Shown here piece after piece: positions 33,516 through 42,203 of a stretch of DNA of 64,000 bases (within the stretch, counting starts at the first letter, position 1; the number at the start of each line of letters is the position of its first letter). Source of the DNA: Ruminococcus sp. UNK.MGS-30. Its GTDB lineage: Bacteria; Bacillota; Clostridia; Oscillospirales; Ruminococcaceae. Position numbers and translations under genes: made by a program. The notes below the pieces were generated by a model. It did no database searches. It had not been told where the DNA came from and worked only from the letters and a program-made list of their open reading frames with translations. The stretch lies in the NCBI GenBank assembly GCA_000980705.1, contig LBCK01000004.1, positions 124,001-188,000 on the forward strand, given 5' to 3'.

Positions 33516-34637
33516 TTACTCTTTAAAATCTTCTGCTGTGGGATTCCACGCTTTCCGTTTATCGGAATCGGGAACCAGTGTCGGTTTGCCCTGTGGTTTC
33601 TCAATAAGAGAGCTGAGCAGGGTATCAAATTTTTTCTTGCCGAGCAATTTTGTCATTGCGGTCACGCCCATGAGCTTCTTTTCAAATGGGTCATATCCTG
33701 CATCCGTGACAACTGCCGCAACGGCATCATCATTTGTGTATCTTCGGTTGGAGCGACCTTCCACGATCTTATATCCGGGGAACTCCTTACCGCTGATTGC
33801 CTGTTCAAGTGCATATGTTTTTACATCGTTTACCCAACCGATAAAGGTGTCCGCACGATTGAGAATCATGCTGATTTCATCATCGGAAAGTGTATCAGGA
33901 ACGGCAAAGTCGTACTGTGCCATTTGGAGATTGTACTCCGCACGCTTGCGGCAGGTTGCCTTGACCTTGCAGAACTGACAGTGTTTGCCTGCCTTGTATT
34001 CGCCCTCACCGTTGGCGGCAAGAACCGCTGCCGGAACGAGGATTTTTTCTGCCCATTCGAGCAGTTCTTCTTTGGTAATTTCGGCAATGCTGATGTTGTC
34101 ACGTCTGGGCTGAAAAATAATCATGCGGACGGTCTGAATGTCGTACAGGCTTTCAAAGAGATTGAGAGCACCGAGGGCATACATCCGCATTTGGCTGTTG
34201 TTTTCGGCTTCTACCAAAATTCCCAGCCCATACTTGAAATCTATTACCGTAAGCGTACCGTCAGCTACGATAATACAGTCGGCTGTGCCGAAGCTCTCTG
34301 ACACCCAACGGGTAAAATCAAGACGCTGTTCTACAAGGACAAGCGGGTCGGAGCAGTTCTGCTTTGCCGTTTCGACCTGCTCCATGACAAATTCGCAGTA
34401 AGTATCGCTGCATTCCGCCATTTCTTCATCGAAGTAAGTCAAATCTTCAGTGGGGTCACGAACCCTGTGTCCGAGAGCCTTTTTTACCTTGTACTCGCAG
34501 AGGGCGTGGGCGTCTGTACCTTGTTGAGCATAGCTGCTGGATGTATCCTGTTGTACCGCATTTTCTTTTGCGGACGGCGGGCAGTTGATCCAACGCTCAC
34601 TGCTGGACGGTGCAAGAAGTGCGTGATTACCCAGCAT
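33516..34637 (-). CDS. DUF2800, Cas4/RecB-like PD-(D/E)XK nuclease
   Basis: 373 residues, MLGNHALLAPSSSERWINCP. The nuclease core shows GTADCIIVADGTLTVIDFKY (about 130-150, D..DFK catalytic pattern) and QMRMYALGAL. The cysteine set CQFCKVKATCRKR at about 240 together with an N-terminal cysteine (NCPPS) would hold an iron-sulphur cluster, as in Cas4/AddB. It probably processes DNA ends for recombination. ATG 34637 follows GGAGGTG. The gene overlaps its upstream neighbour by 11 bp. Confidence 0.9.
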   Translation of the reverse strand: MLGNHALLAPSSSERWINCPPSAKENAVQQDTSSSYAQQGTDAHALCEYKVKKALGHRVRDPTEDLTYFDEEMAECSDTYCEFVMEQVETAKQNCSDPLVLVEQRLDFTRWVSESFGTADCIIVADGTLTVIDFKYGLGILVEAENNSQMRMYALGALNLFESLYDIQTVRMIIFQPRRDNISIAEITKEELLEWAEKILVPAAVLAANGEGEYKAGKHCQFCKVKATCRKRAEYNLQMAQYDFAVPDTLSDDEISMILNRADTFIGWVNDVKTYALEQAISGKEFPGYKIVEGRSNRRYTNDDAVAAVVTDAGYDPFEKKLMGVTAMTKLLGKKKFDTLLSSLIEKPQGKPTLVPDSDKRKAWNPTAEDFKE

Positions 34638-34971
34638 TTGCAATCACCTCCGCTTCTGCAAGCAGTGCTGTGTAGTCCGACTCTGCCACATCGGAGAGCT
34701 TGTCTGCCCCGAATTTCCGGAGCAGCTCCTTGACTTCAGCAGTATGACCATTGCGGGAAATCTCCGACAGACGGCTGCGGAGTTCTACAAAAGTAACAGT
34801 CTGCTGTTCAGGTGTCGGCTGTTCCTTCGATTCCTCCTTCGGCTCGTCCATTTCAGGGCTGTAGATTTCCTCGAATGTGTCAAGATACTCGCTTGTAATT
34901 TTTGCTGTCAATCCTTCAACCGCTTTCGTCAGTGCGTTCAAGGAATTGATCAGTTCGAACATTTTGTCCAT
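34627..34971 (-). CDS. Phage early protein, unknown function
   Basis: 114 residues, MDKMFELINSLNALTKAVEG. A helical N terminus, an acidic proline/glutamate linker (MDEPKEESKEQPTPEQQ) and a helical C-terminal region VELRSRLSEISRNGHTAEVK with LLRKFGADKLSDV. The C-terminal pattern (short helical SAP-like/ RAPID-type repeat) is widespread in Clostridia prophages, sometimes with an uninformative rRNA-biogenesis label. It lies beside the Cas4-like nuclease, so a recombination role is possible. Confidence 0.75.
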   Translation of the reverse strand: MDKMFELINSLNALTKAVEGLTAKITSEYLDTFEEIYSPEMDEPKEESKEQPTPEQQTVTFVELRSRLSEISRNGHTAEVKELLRKFGADKLSDVAESDYTALLAEAEVIANAG

Positions 34972-35034
34972 GGTTTTCACCTCTTCATCTTTTTTTGATT
35001 GGGAATCATTCCTTCTCACCATACAGTCCTCGGA

Positions 35035-35610
35035 TCAGCCTGAAAAATTAGCCCCCTCAAAAAACTTTTTTATAATTTCCATAATTCTTTTTTTGTGAGC
35101 AGTAACTGTCGGTGATGACATACCGAGGATTGCGGCGGTTTCCTTCACATTGAAACCTCGCAGATAATGAAGTTCATAAACCTGTTTCTGACGTTCTGAC
35201 ATAGTTTCAACAGCCGCACGGAGCATTTCTACTTCCGGAGATACTTCACTGCCGTCAGGAATATTTTCAATAGCGGCTTTCTCAGAATCATGTTCATCAT
35301 CAGACATCACATAGTCAATGGAAAGATTCCAATTTCTTGGTGCTTTCTCACCGGGATGAGCGTTTTCCCATTCCTTTACAGCCTGCTTTTCTTCAGCGGT
35401 CAGTTCAGGACGACCGTTTTTCAGGTTGTTGCGTACTTCTGCATCATCCAAATGATGCAGAAGTACAATAAACTCTTCAGTAATACCGTCTTTCCCCGGT
35501 ATCAGGGTAATTGTGCTGCCGTCATAAATCGGATAGGTGTATGTAGTCCTTTTGGCGGCTGGCGTTTTGCGTACTCTCAGTTTTTCAGCTTTTTTCTCAT
35601 AAATTGGCAT
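35035..35610 (-). CDS. Sigma-70 region 4-like regulator, first gene of the early operon
   Basis: 191 residues, MPIYEKKAEKLRVRKTPAAK. The C-terminal HTH (about 135-185: ERQKQVYELHYLRGFNVKET, AAILGMSSPTVTAHKKRIME) is of the sigma region 4/LuxR-like kind. The first 130 residues have no region 2. It may act as an RNA-polymerase-recruiting activator of the early or middle genes. The ribosome site AATGGAGG lies 8 nt before ATG 35610 and is inside a perfect hairpin, so translation is probably controlled. Confidence 0.85.
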   Translation of the reverse strand: MPIYEKKAEKLRVRKTPAAKRTTYTYPIYDGSTITLIPGKDGITEEFIVLLHHLDDAEVRNNLKNGRPELTAEEKQAVKEWENAHPGEKAPRNWNLSIDYVMSDDEHDSEKAAIENIPDGSEVSPEVEMLRAAVETMSERQKQVYELHYLRGFNVKETAAILGMSSPTVTAHKKRIMEIIKKFFEGANFSG

Positions 35611-35717
35611 AAAAAATTCCTCCATTGTCTTGAATGGAGGAATCACCCGGCTGCAAAATGGCATAACAAATCAGACTGCACTCCAGAAGGGATTTCACTC
35701 CATTCGGTTTGCAGCCG
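35611..35717 (-). promoter_or_regulatory. Structured leader with sequestered Shine-Dalgarno, candidate RNA switch
   Basis: On the minus-strand RNA, CCTCCATT (35640-35633) pairs with AATGGAGG (35626-35619), the ribosome site of the sigma-like gene, around a 6-nt loop. An upstream AATGGAG (35704-35698) can pair with the same CTCCATT and free the ribosome site. A second 10-bp pairing, CGGCTGCAAA (35717-35708) with TTTGCAGCCG (35657-35648), brings these parts together. The two states exclude each other, which is the layout of a switch. The trigger is not visible. Confidence 0.6.
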
Positions 35718-35937
35718 TCAAGCTCAAATTGACAGCCTTGTTATTCTATTGTCCCACACAGCCTGTTGAGCAACCGGTGTCAGTATGTATGAGTCAGCAG
35801 TTTAACGTCATACTGGGGACATAAATAGACGGAAAAGTCAACCCCTCCCGTTATTCATGGAAAAAGTAGAGGTTAAAACGAACGGTTTTTGTAACTTTGT
35901 AAATTTTGCGTAAAATCACTTCCGCCCTCTTAAAAAA

Positions 35938-35963
35938 TTATATCAAATGTGATATAATATAAT
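35938..35963 (+). promoter_or_regulatory. Repressor promoter and operator
   Basis: TTATATCA, spacer AATG, TGATATAA forms a perfect 8-bp inverted repeat (35938-35957) overlapping the -10 TATAAT (35953-35958, with another TATAAT at 35958-35963) of the plus-strand repressor gene. It is the natural binding site for the repressor between the divergent lysogenic and early transcripts. The remainder of 35718-36000 shows no gene. Confidence 0.65.
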
Positions 35964-36019
35964 CAAATCTTTAGTTTTCATGTCAAATTAGGAATAATAT
36001 ATTGAAAAGGAATATGAAT

Positions 36020-36646
36020 ATGTCAGAATTGAATTTCCAGTTACTTGAAGAAAATATCCGTATGCTCCTTGTGAAAAACAATATAACGCAGCAGAAACTC
36101 GCAGAAATTGCAGGTATGACGCAGGCTAACGTAAGCAAAGCATTGAATCGTAACGAAAAGAAACGTTTTACTCTTGATCAGGTATATAGAATTGCACAGT
36201 ACTTTGAAGTATCTATTGATAGCCTTGTAGGGAATCCAGCTGAAAATTCAGCAGGTACAAGTCCACGTGATGCCTTCCGTTTCATTACAAAGTTTCTCTC
36301 TGCTGGAAAATTGAGGACTGCTGAATTGACAGTAAAAGAGACAAAATATGAGCAGGAATATGGTAATGGCTTAATGGAACACAAACCACGAGAAATTGAT
36401 GACACATATCCCGTTTTCTTCTTTCCGGACTATGAAAGGTTCTCCGATTATAAGTTATCAGATCAAGACGAAGTCGACTTACATATGGAATTTTGTGCTC
36501 GTGGAAACGATACAAGATTTCTATATCTGAACGAAATATTGAAGAAGATGATACCACTGATTGCACAGTACAGGGACGGTGATATTCCGGAGGAGGCTTT
36601 TCAAATGATTGTTGATGGCTATGCAAATCAATTGCCAGATAAGTAA
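36020..36646 (+). CDS. XRE-family phage repressor
   Basis: 208 residues, MSELNFQLLEENIRMLLVKN. The HTH_3 domain (about 10-70) reads NITQQKLAEIAGMTQANVSK, ALNRNEKKRFTLDQVYRIAQ, YFEVSIDSLVG. The C-terminal part (about 90-208) is not the LexA/S24 peptidase type, so induction probably does not use self-cleavage. It may need the Rha/antirepressor. AAAAGGA fits ATG 36020 better than ATG 36014. It is the only phage-core gene on the plus strand and marks the lysogeny switch. Confidence 0.88.
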   Translation: MSELNFQLLEENIRMLLVKNNITQQKLAEIAGMTQANVSKALNRNEKKRFTLDQVYRIAQYFEVSIDSLVGNPAENSAGTSPRDAFRFITKFLSAGKLRTAELTVKETKYEQEYGNGLMEHKPREIDDTYPVFFFPDYERFSDYKLSDQDEVDLHMEFCARGNDTRFLYLNEILKKMIPLIAQYRDGDIPEEAFQMIVDGYANQLPDK

Positions 36647-36766
36647 TAAGATAGAATTTAGATTCTATTATTCATATGTTATACTGTTCTAAAGCCAAAT
36701 AAAGATTTTGTGCAGAATATTGTTCAGGTTTAGAATAGAGGGGAGTATAAGGGTTGACGATGTTAG

Positions 36767-36944
36767 TTACTCACTGTCATTCATTTTTGAGATAAGATCA
36801 TCTATCATCTCCTCCAGCTCACGGCAGCTTATGCTGTGAAGGTTGCCAAAGCGGTTAACAACTGAGTCAGCAACTTCCGGTGAATGGTTAATGCTGACGG
36901 CAGTGAGTAGATTGGATGCCCGTTTTTCGTTCTGTCGTTGTCAT
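36767..36944 (-). pseudogene. Frameshifted small gene remnant
   Basis: GGAGG and ATG 36944 start MTTTERKT, but this frame stops after 18 codons. The +1 frame continues with sensible protein text (RASNLLTAVSINHSPEVADS, VVNRFGNLHSISCRELEEMI, ending KMNDSE) to a TAA at 36767. One missing base near the CGAAAAACGGGC run explains it. Product unknown. The rest of the 36647-37149 gap holds an AT-rich hairpin after the repressor gene and the promoter of the ABC-3C operon. Confidence 0.6.
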
Positions 36945-36989
36945 TAATTAATGCCTCCTTTAAAATTTACAAAATTTACACTTTTCTCA

Positions 36990-37018
36990 TTGCCTTTTTG
37001 TTGAATCTGTGGTATAAT
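36990..37018 (+). promoter_or_regulatory. Promoter of the ABC-3C operon
   Basis: TTGCCT (36990-36995), 17 bp, TATAAT (37013-37018) with upstream TGG. The 130-nt leader contains a hairpin (ATTCGA at 37053-37058 with TCGAAT at 37081-37086, inner TGGTG/CACCA) before the ribosome site AAAGGAGG. The untranslated length leaves room for regulation. Confidence 0.6.
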
Positions 37019-37149
37019 GTAGATGTGACAATTTTGTGAAGAGATGTTTGCAATTCGATTATGGTGTAATTTTACCACCATCGAATGAAACTTTCAAAGC
37101 GATTAAGGACGTTTAAGTATGATTAGGTATGTTTAAAGGAGGCACCTTT

Positions 37150-38292
37150 ATGGTATTCAGTAATTTTGCACAGGTTTTGTATTCCGTTCTTGCAGAAGGA
37201 CGCAGCTTTGCACAATTTACAAGAAACTTGTTCTTAAACATTACTGATTACAGCGATTCAGAAGAAAACCCTATCGAAGATGCTGAGGACGGAACATTGA
37301 AAGCCTACTATACGGGAAAAAATGGCATTTCAAGATTTGCAAAGAAAATAAACAGCCACTTGGATACCCAAAAATTCGAGATGTATTTAGAAAGATTTCC
37401 GTCCGGTACTGCAATGCTTATTCGTGATGTACTTCTCCCATTTGATTCACAAATTGATGAATTCAATTGCTATAAAAGGTGTGCAAGCATACTTAAAGAT
37501 ATCATAATTACGGCAGCAACACAAAAAAGAAAGCCTAAAAAGGACATCAGTATTACGTCTGTAACTACAGCACCCAGAGAGGTTGACTCTGATTTTAAAA
37601 CTCGGTTGTTGCTCGAAGCCTCTGGAATATGTGCAAATGATAATTGCAATAAGCCACTAAGCATAACTAAGGGGGAAGATTATCAATGTTACTTTGAGTG
37701 TGTAATTATCGACAGTGCACTTCCACAAGATTCCTTTGAGAATAATATAGCTTTTTGTCCTGAATGTGCAGCAAGGTTTAGAATGAGGGCTACTACCGAT
37801 GAAATTCAAAGAGTTAAAGAAATCAAAAAGCAACTGATTCAAGATGCAGCCGATAAGCAAATGTTATCAGAAAGCCAAGTGACAGATGGTGTAAAAAGAG
37901 TTATTCAGAAAATCTCTAAATCACTTACAGATGAGCCAAAGGTTCAGCTCTCTTATAATACGGCGACTATTGATCAGAAACTTCTTGCGATAAGCAAGCC
38001 TTTATGTATAAAAGTCAAGTCATTTGTAAATGAATACTACAATGTTGTATATGATGCATTCATTCAGATGGATAAATCAAAGGTTATACGGTTTGAGCCG
38101 TTTTCACTACAAATGAAAATGAATTATATCCAGCTTGTTCAGAGTGGAACTGAACCAGTTAAAATTTTTGATAAACTTGTGGACTGGATTGTAAGTATCA
38201 CAAATGAAGATCGATTGTGGTGTGAAATTATTGTTTCATACTTTGTACAGAAATGCGAGGTGTACAATGCAACTTCCGAACAAACTATATAG
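37150..38292 (+). CDS. ABC-three-component (ABC-3C) system effector-side protein
   Basis: 380 residues, MVFSNFAQVLYSVLAEGRSF. A zinc-binding, HNH-like segment lies at about 160-215 (GICANDNCNKPLS, then AFCPECAARFRM), two cysteine pairs in the treble-clef arrangement. The C-terminal 150 residues form a helical domain of the kind that precedes the middle component in ABC-3C loci. Those loci are predicted anti-phage systems in which a DNA-sensing ABC ATPase triggers an effector. The function is by family and operon context. AAAGGAGG precedes ATG 37150. It overlaps the next gene by 26 bp. Confidence 0.75.
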   Translation: MVFSNFAQVLYSVLAEGRSFAQFTRNLFLNITDYSDSEENPIEDAEDGTLKAYYTGKNGISRFAKKINSHLDTQKFEMYLERFPSGTAMLIRDVLLPFDSQIDEFNCYKRCASILKDIIITAATQKRKPKKDISITSVTTAPREVDSDFKTRLLLEASGICANDNCNKPLSITKGEDYQCYFECVIIDSALPQDSFENNIAFCPECAARFRMRATTDEIQRVKEIKKQLIQDAADKQMLSESQVTDGVKRVIQKISKSLTDEPKVQLSYNTATIDQKLLAISKPLCIKVKSFVNEYYNVVYDAFIQMDKSKVIRFEPFSLQMKMNYIQLVQSGTEPVKIFDKLVDWIVSITNEDRLWCEIIVSYFVQKCEVYNATSEQTI

Positions 38293-38494
38293 TTATAACT
38301 ATAGCGTTCTTTCAAAATTTCCGATTTTACTTAAGTCTCTTCAAAAAGGGGATGTTCAAGTACTATCTCTATTTATGAGTAATCAGGACAAATTCGAGAG
38401 TATCAATGATTTTATTGAGACACTTGATGCACTTTACGCCCTGCGAAAAATAGATTATGATGATGAAAAAGGGGTGATACATTTTGTTATATGA
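38267..38494 (+). CDS. ABC-3C system middle component
   Basis: 75 residues, MQLPNKLYSYNYSVLSKFPI, ending with a winged-helix-like pattern (FIETLDALYALRKIDYDDEK, GVIHFV). It sits between the effector gene and the ATPase and overlaps both (26 and 11 bp), as the small middle components do. It is thought to bridge the ATPase and the effector. GAGGTG precedes ATG 38267. Confidence 0.78.
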   Translation: MQLPNKLYSYNYSVLSKFPILLKSLQKGDVQVLSLFMSNQDKFESINDFIETLDALYALRKIDYDDEKGVIHFVI

Positions 38495-40154
38495 AATCCA
38501 ATGTGATCGTTTTATCTCAAACGGTCAACCAAGACCGCCGATTCGTTTTAACAGCGGTTTAAATGTGGTATTGGGCGGAAGAAATGCAGACAACTCTGTT
38601 GGAAAATCGACATTTATGCTGATTATCGATTTTGCTTTTGGCGGAGAAACATACGCAAAATCGCAAACTGCTCTTCACATCGGAAATCACCTGATCAAAT
38701 TTGCTTTCAAGTTTGCTGAGACACTCTACTATTTCTCTCGTGATGTTGTGAATGCCAATACGGTTAATGTATGTGATGCAAATTATAATGTGCAGTCAAC
38801 ACTTTCAATTGACAATTTCAGGAAAAAACTTCGAGAACTATATAATATCACATTGAGAAACGGCTCTTTTCGTGGAATCGTGGGTCCTTATTTCAGAATT
38901 GCCGAGATTGAAAATCACAATAGTTTGAAGCCACTTCATGCATTCCCAAGCCAAAAAACGATTGATGCGATAGTGGCATTAGAAAAGCTATTTGATGAAT
39001 ATTGGCATATTGAGGAGTATAAGGATGTTCTCAAAAAGAGGGAGGAAAAGCTTAAGGCACACAATGCAGCAAGGAAACAAGCCCTTCTTCCTAATAGTGT
39101 AACTACGAAAACTGCATATAAGAGAAATACTACTGAGATTGAACGGTTAGAAAAGGAACTTGAAGAATTAACACTGCAGACTGATCGTGATCTTTCAAAG
39201 GAAAACACGGAAGAAGCAGATCAAGTTTCTGAAATTAAAGGGAAAATTACCGCCCTCAAGCGTAAACGTACAATGCTACAATCCCGATTGGACGCCGTCA
39301 AACTGAATGTCAGCGGCGGTATCAGATATGTACAAGGAGAGTTTTTAGAACTTCAAGAATTTTTCCCAGATGTCAATATTCGTAAAATCGCAGAAATAGA
39401 GGCATTCCATGAAAAACTCATAGCAATTCTAAAACAGCAGATGGAGGATGAGATCTTGCGTCTGTCTACGTTGGTTGCAGCAGCAACGGACGAGATACAA
39501 GTTCTTGAAGAGGAGCAACGTTCTCATGGTAGCCTTGCTGCGATGTCTAAAGCATTTCTTGATAAGTTTTCGCATTATCGACAGCAGATTGATACACTAC
39601 GAAACCAGAATAAAGCTTACGATGATGCAAAGACTTTTGCAGATGACATAAAAGCTGCAAAACAAGCTCTGAAGGATGCCGAAGATACCATTCTGCGAAA
39701 TATCGAAAGCATGATCAATTCACAAATGACTCGCTATAACGACTTTGTTTATAACCAGACACGAAAAGCTCCTGAAATCAATCTTTTTGACGGCACACGG
39801 TATGAATTCACTACTCCAGATGACACAGGAACAGGTACATCATATAAAAGCCTTATTGTGTTCGATTTGAGTATTTTGAAACTCACGCAACTTCCCACTT
39901 TGATTCACGATTCTCTGATCTTTAATGATATCGGGTATGCACCGCTTGAAAAGATCATGGAACTATATACACAAAGTAGCAAACAGATATTTATTGCCTT
40001 TGATAAAAAAGAAGCTCCGACAAAAGCAATTCAAAAGATACTTGATTCAGCGAGCATATTGCATTTAAGCTCTGATGGAAATGAGCTATTTGGAGAGAAT
40101 TGGGGTAGAAAAAAGAAGGATGAGGAAGAGGACTCCGCTGCTCCTACAAAGTAA
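38484..40154 (+). CDS. DUF2326 ABC ATPase of the ABC-3C system
   Basis: 556 residues from TTG 38484 (MLYEIQCDRFISNGQPRPPI). The SMC/RecN-like N-terminal ATPase half has the Walker A variant GGRNADNSVGKSTFM (about 31-45). Long coiled coils occupy about 195-420 (EIERLEKELEELTLQTDRDL). The C-terminal half has the DUF2326 motif FDLSILK and HDSLIFNDI (Walker B/D-loop equivalent), then an acidic-lysine tail. SMC-like ATPases of this group probably detect invading DNA structures. GGGGTGA lies 8 nt before the TTG. Confidence 0.88.
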   Translation: MLYEIQCDRFISNGQPRPPIRFNSGLNVVLGGRNADNSVGKSTFMLIIDFAFGGETYAKSQTALHIGNHLIKFAFKFAETLYYFSRDVVNANTVNVCDANYNVQSTLSIDNFRKKLRELYNITLRNGSFRGIVGPYFRIAEIENHNSLKPLHAFPSQKTIDAIVALEKLFDEYWHIEEYKDVLKKREEKLKAHNAARKQALLPNSVTTKTAYKRNTTEIERLEKELEELTLQTDRDLSKENTEEADQVSEIKGKITALKRKRTMLQSRLDAVKLNVSGGIRYVQGEFLELQEFFPDVNIRKIAEIEAFHEKLIAILKQQMEDEILRLSTLVAAATDEIQVLEEEQRSHGSLAAMSKAFLDKFSHYRQQIDTLRNQNKAYDDAKTFADDIKAAKQALKDAEDTILRNIESMINSQMTRYNDFVYNQTRKAPEINLFDGTRYEFTTPDDTGTGTSYKSLIVFDLSILKLTQLPTLIHDSLIFNDIGYAPLEKIMELYTQSSKQIFIAFDKKEAPTKAIQKILDSASILHLSSDGNELFGENWGRKKKDEEEDSAAPTK

Positions 40155-40157
40155 AAA

Positions 40158-40186
40158 AATGCGGCATTAAGTGCTGCATTCTTTTA
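40158..40186 (+). terminator. Terminator of the ABC-3C operon
   Basis: AATGCGGCA, loop TTAAG, TGCTGCATT (one G-T pair) followed by CTTTTAT, immediately after the DUF2326 stop codon. Confidence 0.65.
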
Positions 40187-40231
40187 TCCGTCCCTTTTTT
40201 AAACATTAGCCTAAAACAAATCATTTTTTAA

Positions 40232-40260
40232 TTGAAAAATTCGGCAAAGTGTGGTATAAT
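40232..40260 (+). promoter_or_regulatory. Promoter of the methyltransferase-helicase operon
   Basis: TTGAAA (40232-40237), 17 bp, TATAAT (40255-40260) with upstream GTGG. It lies 41 bp before the TTG start of the methyltransferase gene. Confidence 0.68.
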
Positions 40261-40301
40261 ATTGGAAATAAAGCTTCAAGTATAGAACAGGAGGACTCCC
40301 A

Positions 40302-42203
40302 TTGACGGAACTCATTGAGATCAATGCATATCCGGTAAAAAACGTCCTGTCAAGGCTTTTGCTCGACAAGACGACTGGCAAAAATATAATCTTTGCGACT
40401 GACGATTATGCACGCTATGGTTGTTACGATACAGATCAGATTACAGAAAATGCATTGCTTGGGTTTGATTCGCTTGATATTCAACCTCGTGTGATGAAAG
40501 ATCGTACAGAGCAATCAGAGCGCACAAGAAAAAAGGCAGAAGTATTCACTCCTACCTGGATTGTCAAACAGATGTGTGACCATTGTGACAGCGTCTGGCA
40601 GGACGGCAAGTATGCGGATGACTGGCAGAAATATGTACAGCTCCGGATACTGGAAATCGCCTGCGGAGAAGCTCCGTTTCTTGTAACACGCTACGATACA
40701 ACTACAGGTGAGCGACTACTAATCGGTGAGCGTACAGGAATGCTTGACCGGAAGCTTCAGGCGATACAGGCAGATGACGAGGAAACATGGCTCAAATGGG
40801 CATTCAAATCCTACGAAAGCACATACGGCTACGAATTTCAGGGAGACAATCTGTTGATCGCACGTATCAATCTACTCGTGACCTTCTGTGATTATCTGGA
40901 AGAACGTTGGCAGAGAAAGGCTACCGACAGCGAGCTGAAAAAAATCGCCAATATCATTGCATGGAATCTATGGCAGATGGATGGACTGAAGGACACCGTG
41001 CCGCTGGGCGTACCGGGTGAAGAATTTCACCAGTTTTCTCTTTTTGGTGATGAAGAACCTGTTGATTTAGAGGCTGACAGCTGCAAGATATATAACCACC
41101 GCAGTAGCAATTCATTGTTGTTTGCGGATATAAAGGAGGGTAAAAGTAATATGAAATTTGATTTTGTGATTGGTAATCCGCCGTATCAGGATAACACATT
41201 AGGAGATAACGAAACTTACGCTCCGCCTATTTATCACTTGTTTATGGATGCCGCTTTCACTGCTTCTGATAAAGTGGAACTAATAACACCAGCTCGTTTC
41301 CTGTTTAATGCAGGAAGTACGCCTAAGTCATGGAACGCTGAAAGGCTAACTGATAACCATTTCAAGATTCTATATTTTGAGCAAGATAGCACTAAAGTAT
41401 TTAAAAACACAGTAATAACAGGAGGACTTGCAATCTCATATCGTGATGCTAATGCTGATTATAAAGCAATAAAAGTTTTTACTCAATTCTCCCAGCTTAA
41501 TTCTATTTTGCATAAAGCAATTAATGAACATAACTTTCAAAGCCTTGAGCCGCTTGTTGTCTCCAGAACCGCATATCGTCTAACCGAAAAGATGCACGAA
41601 GAACATCCGGAGGCTATTGAACAATTGAGCAAGGGACACGCATATGATATGTCCTCGAATATTTTCGAAAGGTTACCACAAATATTTTTTGACTCTAAAC
41701 CTGATGATGGATTCAGCTATGTCAGGATTTATGGAAAAGTGGGTACAGCAAGGTTGTACAAGTATGTAAGAGAGGACTATGTGCGACCAGTATCTAATCT
41801 GCATAAGTACAAGGTATTAATGGCACGTGCAGACGGAGCTGCCGGAACAATAGGTAATCCTATTCCTGCAAGAATTATCGGAACACCAATTGTAGAAGTG
41901 CCGAACACAGGTAATACAGAGACATTTCTTAGCATTGGTGCTTTTGCAGACAATACTTGCGCTGAGAATGCGCTAAAGTATATTAAGACAAGATTTGCGA
42001 GAACATTACTGAGCGTTTTGAAAACGACACAAGACATCACACCTGAAAAGTTTAAATATGTCCCCCTCCAAGACTTCACTGAAAACAGCGACATCGACTG
42101 GAGTAAGCCTGTTTCTGAAATCGACCAGCAGCTCTATGCAAAATACGGCTTAACACAGGAAGAAATCGACTTCATCGAAACTCATGTAAAGGAGATGGAT
42201 TAA
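40302..42203 (+). CDS. Eco57I-like N6-adenine DNA methyltransferase
   Basis: 633 residues from TTG 40302 (AGGAGG 8 nt upstream), MTELIEINAYPVKNVLSRLL. FTPTWIVKQM at about 87 is followed by motif I LEIACGEAPFLVTRYD (about 110) and motif IV FVIGNPPYQDN (about 290). The C-terminal half (about 400-630) is a target-recognition-like region. It modifies the self sequence for the adjacent helicase-nuclease. It stops exactly where the next gene begins (ATTAA-GTG), so both are produced together. Motif I has GEAP in place of GSG. Confidence 0.85.
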   Translation: MTELIEINAYPVKNVLSRLLLDKTTGKNIIFATDDYARYGCYDTDQITENALLGFDSLDIQPRVMKDRTEQSERTRKKAEVFTPTWIVKQMCDHCDSVWQDGKYADDWQKYVQLRILEIACGEAPFLVTRYDTTTGERLLIGERTGMLDRKLQAIQADDEETWLKWAFKSYESTYGYEFQGDNLLIARINLLVTFCDYLEERWQRKATDSELKKIANIIAWNLWQMDGLKDTVPLGVPGEEFHQFSLFGDEEPVDLEADSCKIYNHRSSNSLLFADIKEGKSNMKFDFVIGNPPYQDNTLGDNETYAPPIYHLFMDAAFTASDKVELITPARFLFNAGSTPKSWNAERLTDNHFKILYFEQDSTKVFKNTVITGGLAISYRDANADYKAIKVFTQFSQLNSILHKAINEHNFQSLEPLVVSRTAYRLTEKMHEEHPEAIEQLSKGHAYDMSSNIFERLPQIFFDSKPDDGFSYVRIYGKVGTARLYKYVREDYVRPVSNLHKYKVLMARADGAAGTIGNPIPARIIGTPIVEVPNTGNTETFLSIGAFADNTCAENALKYIKTRFARTLLSVLKTTQDITPEKFKYVPLQDFTENSDIDWSKPVSEIDQQLYAKYGLTQEEIDFIETHVKEMD

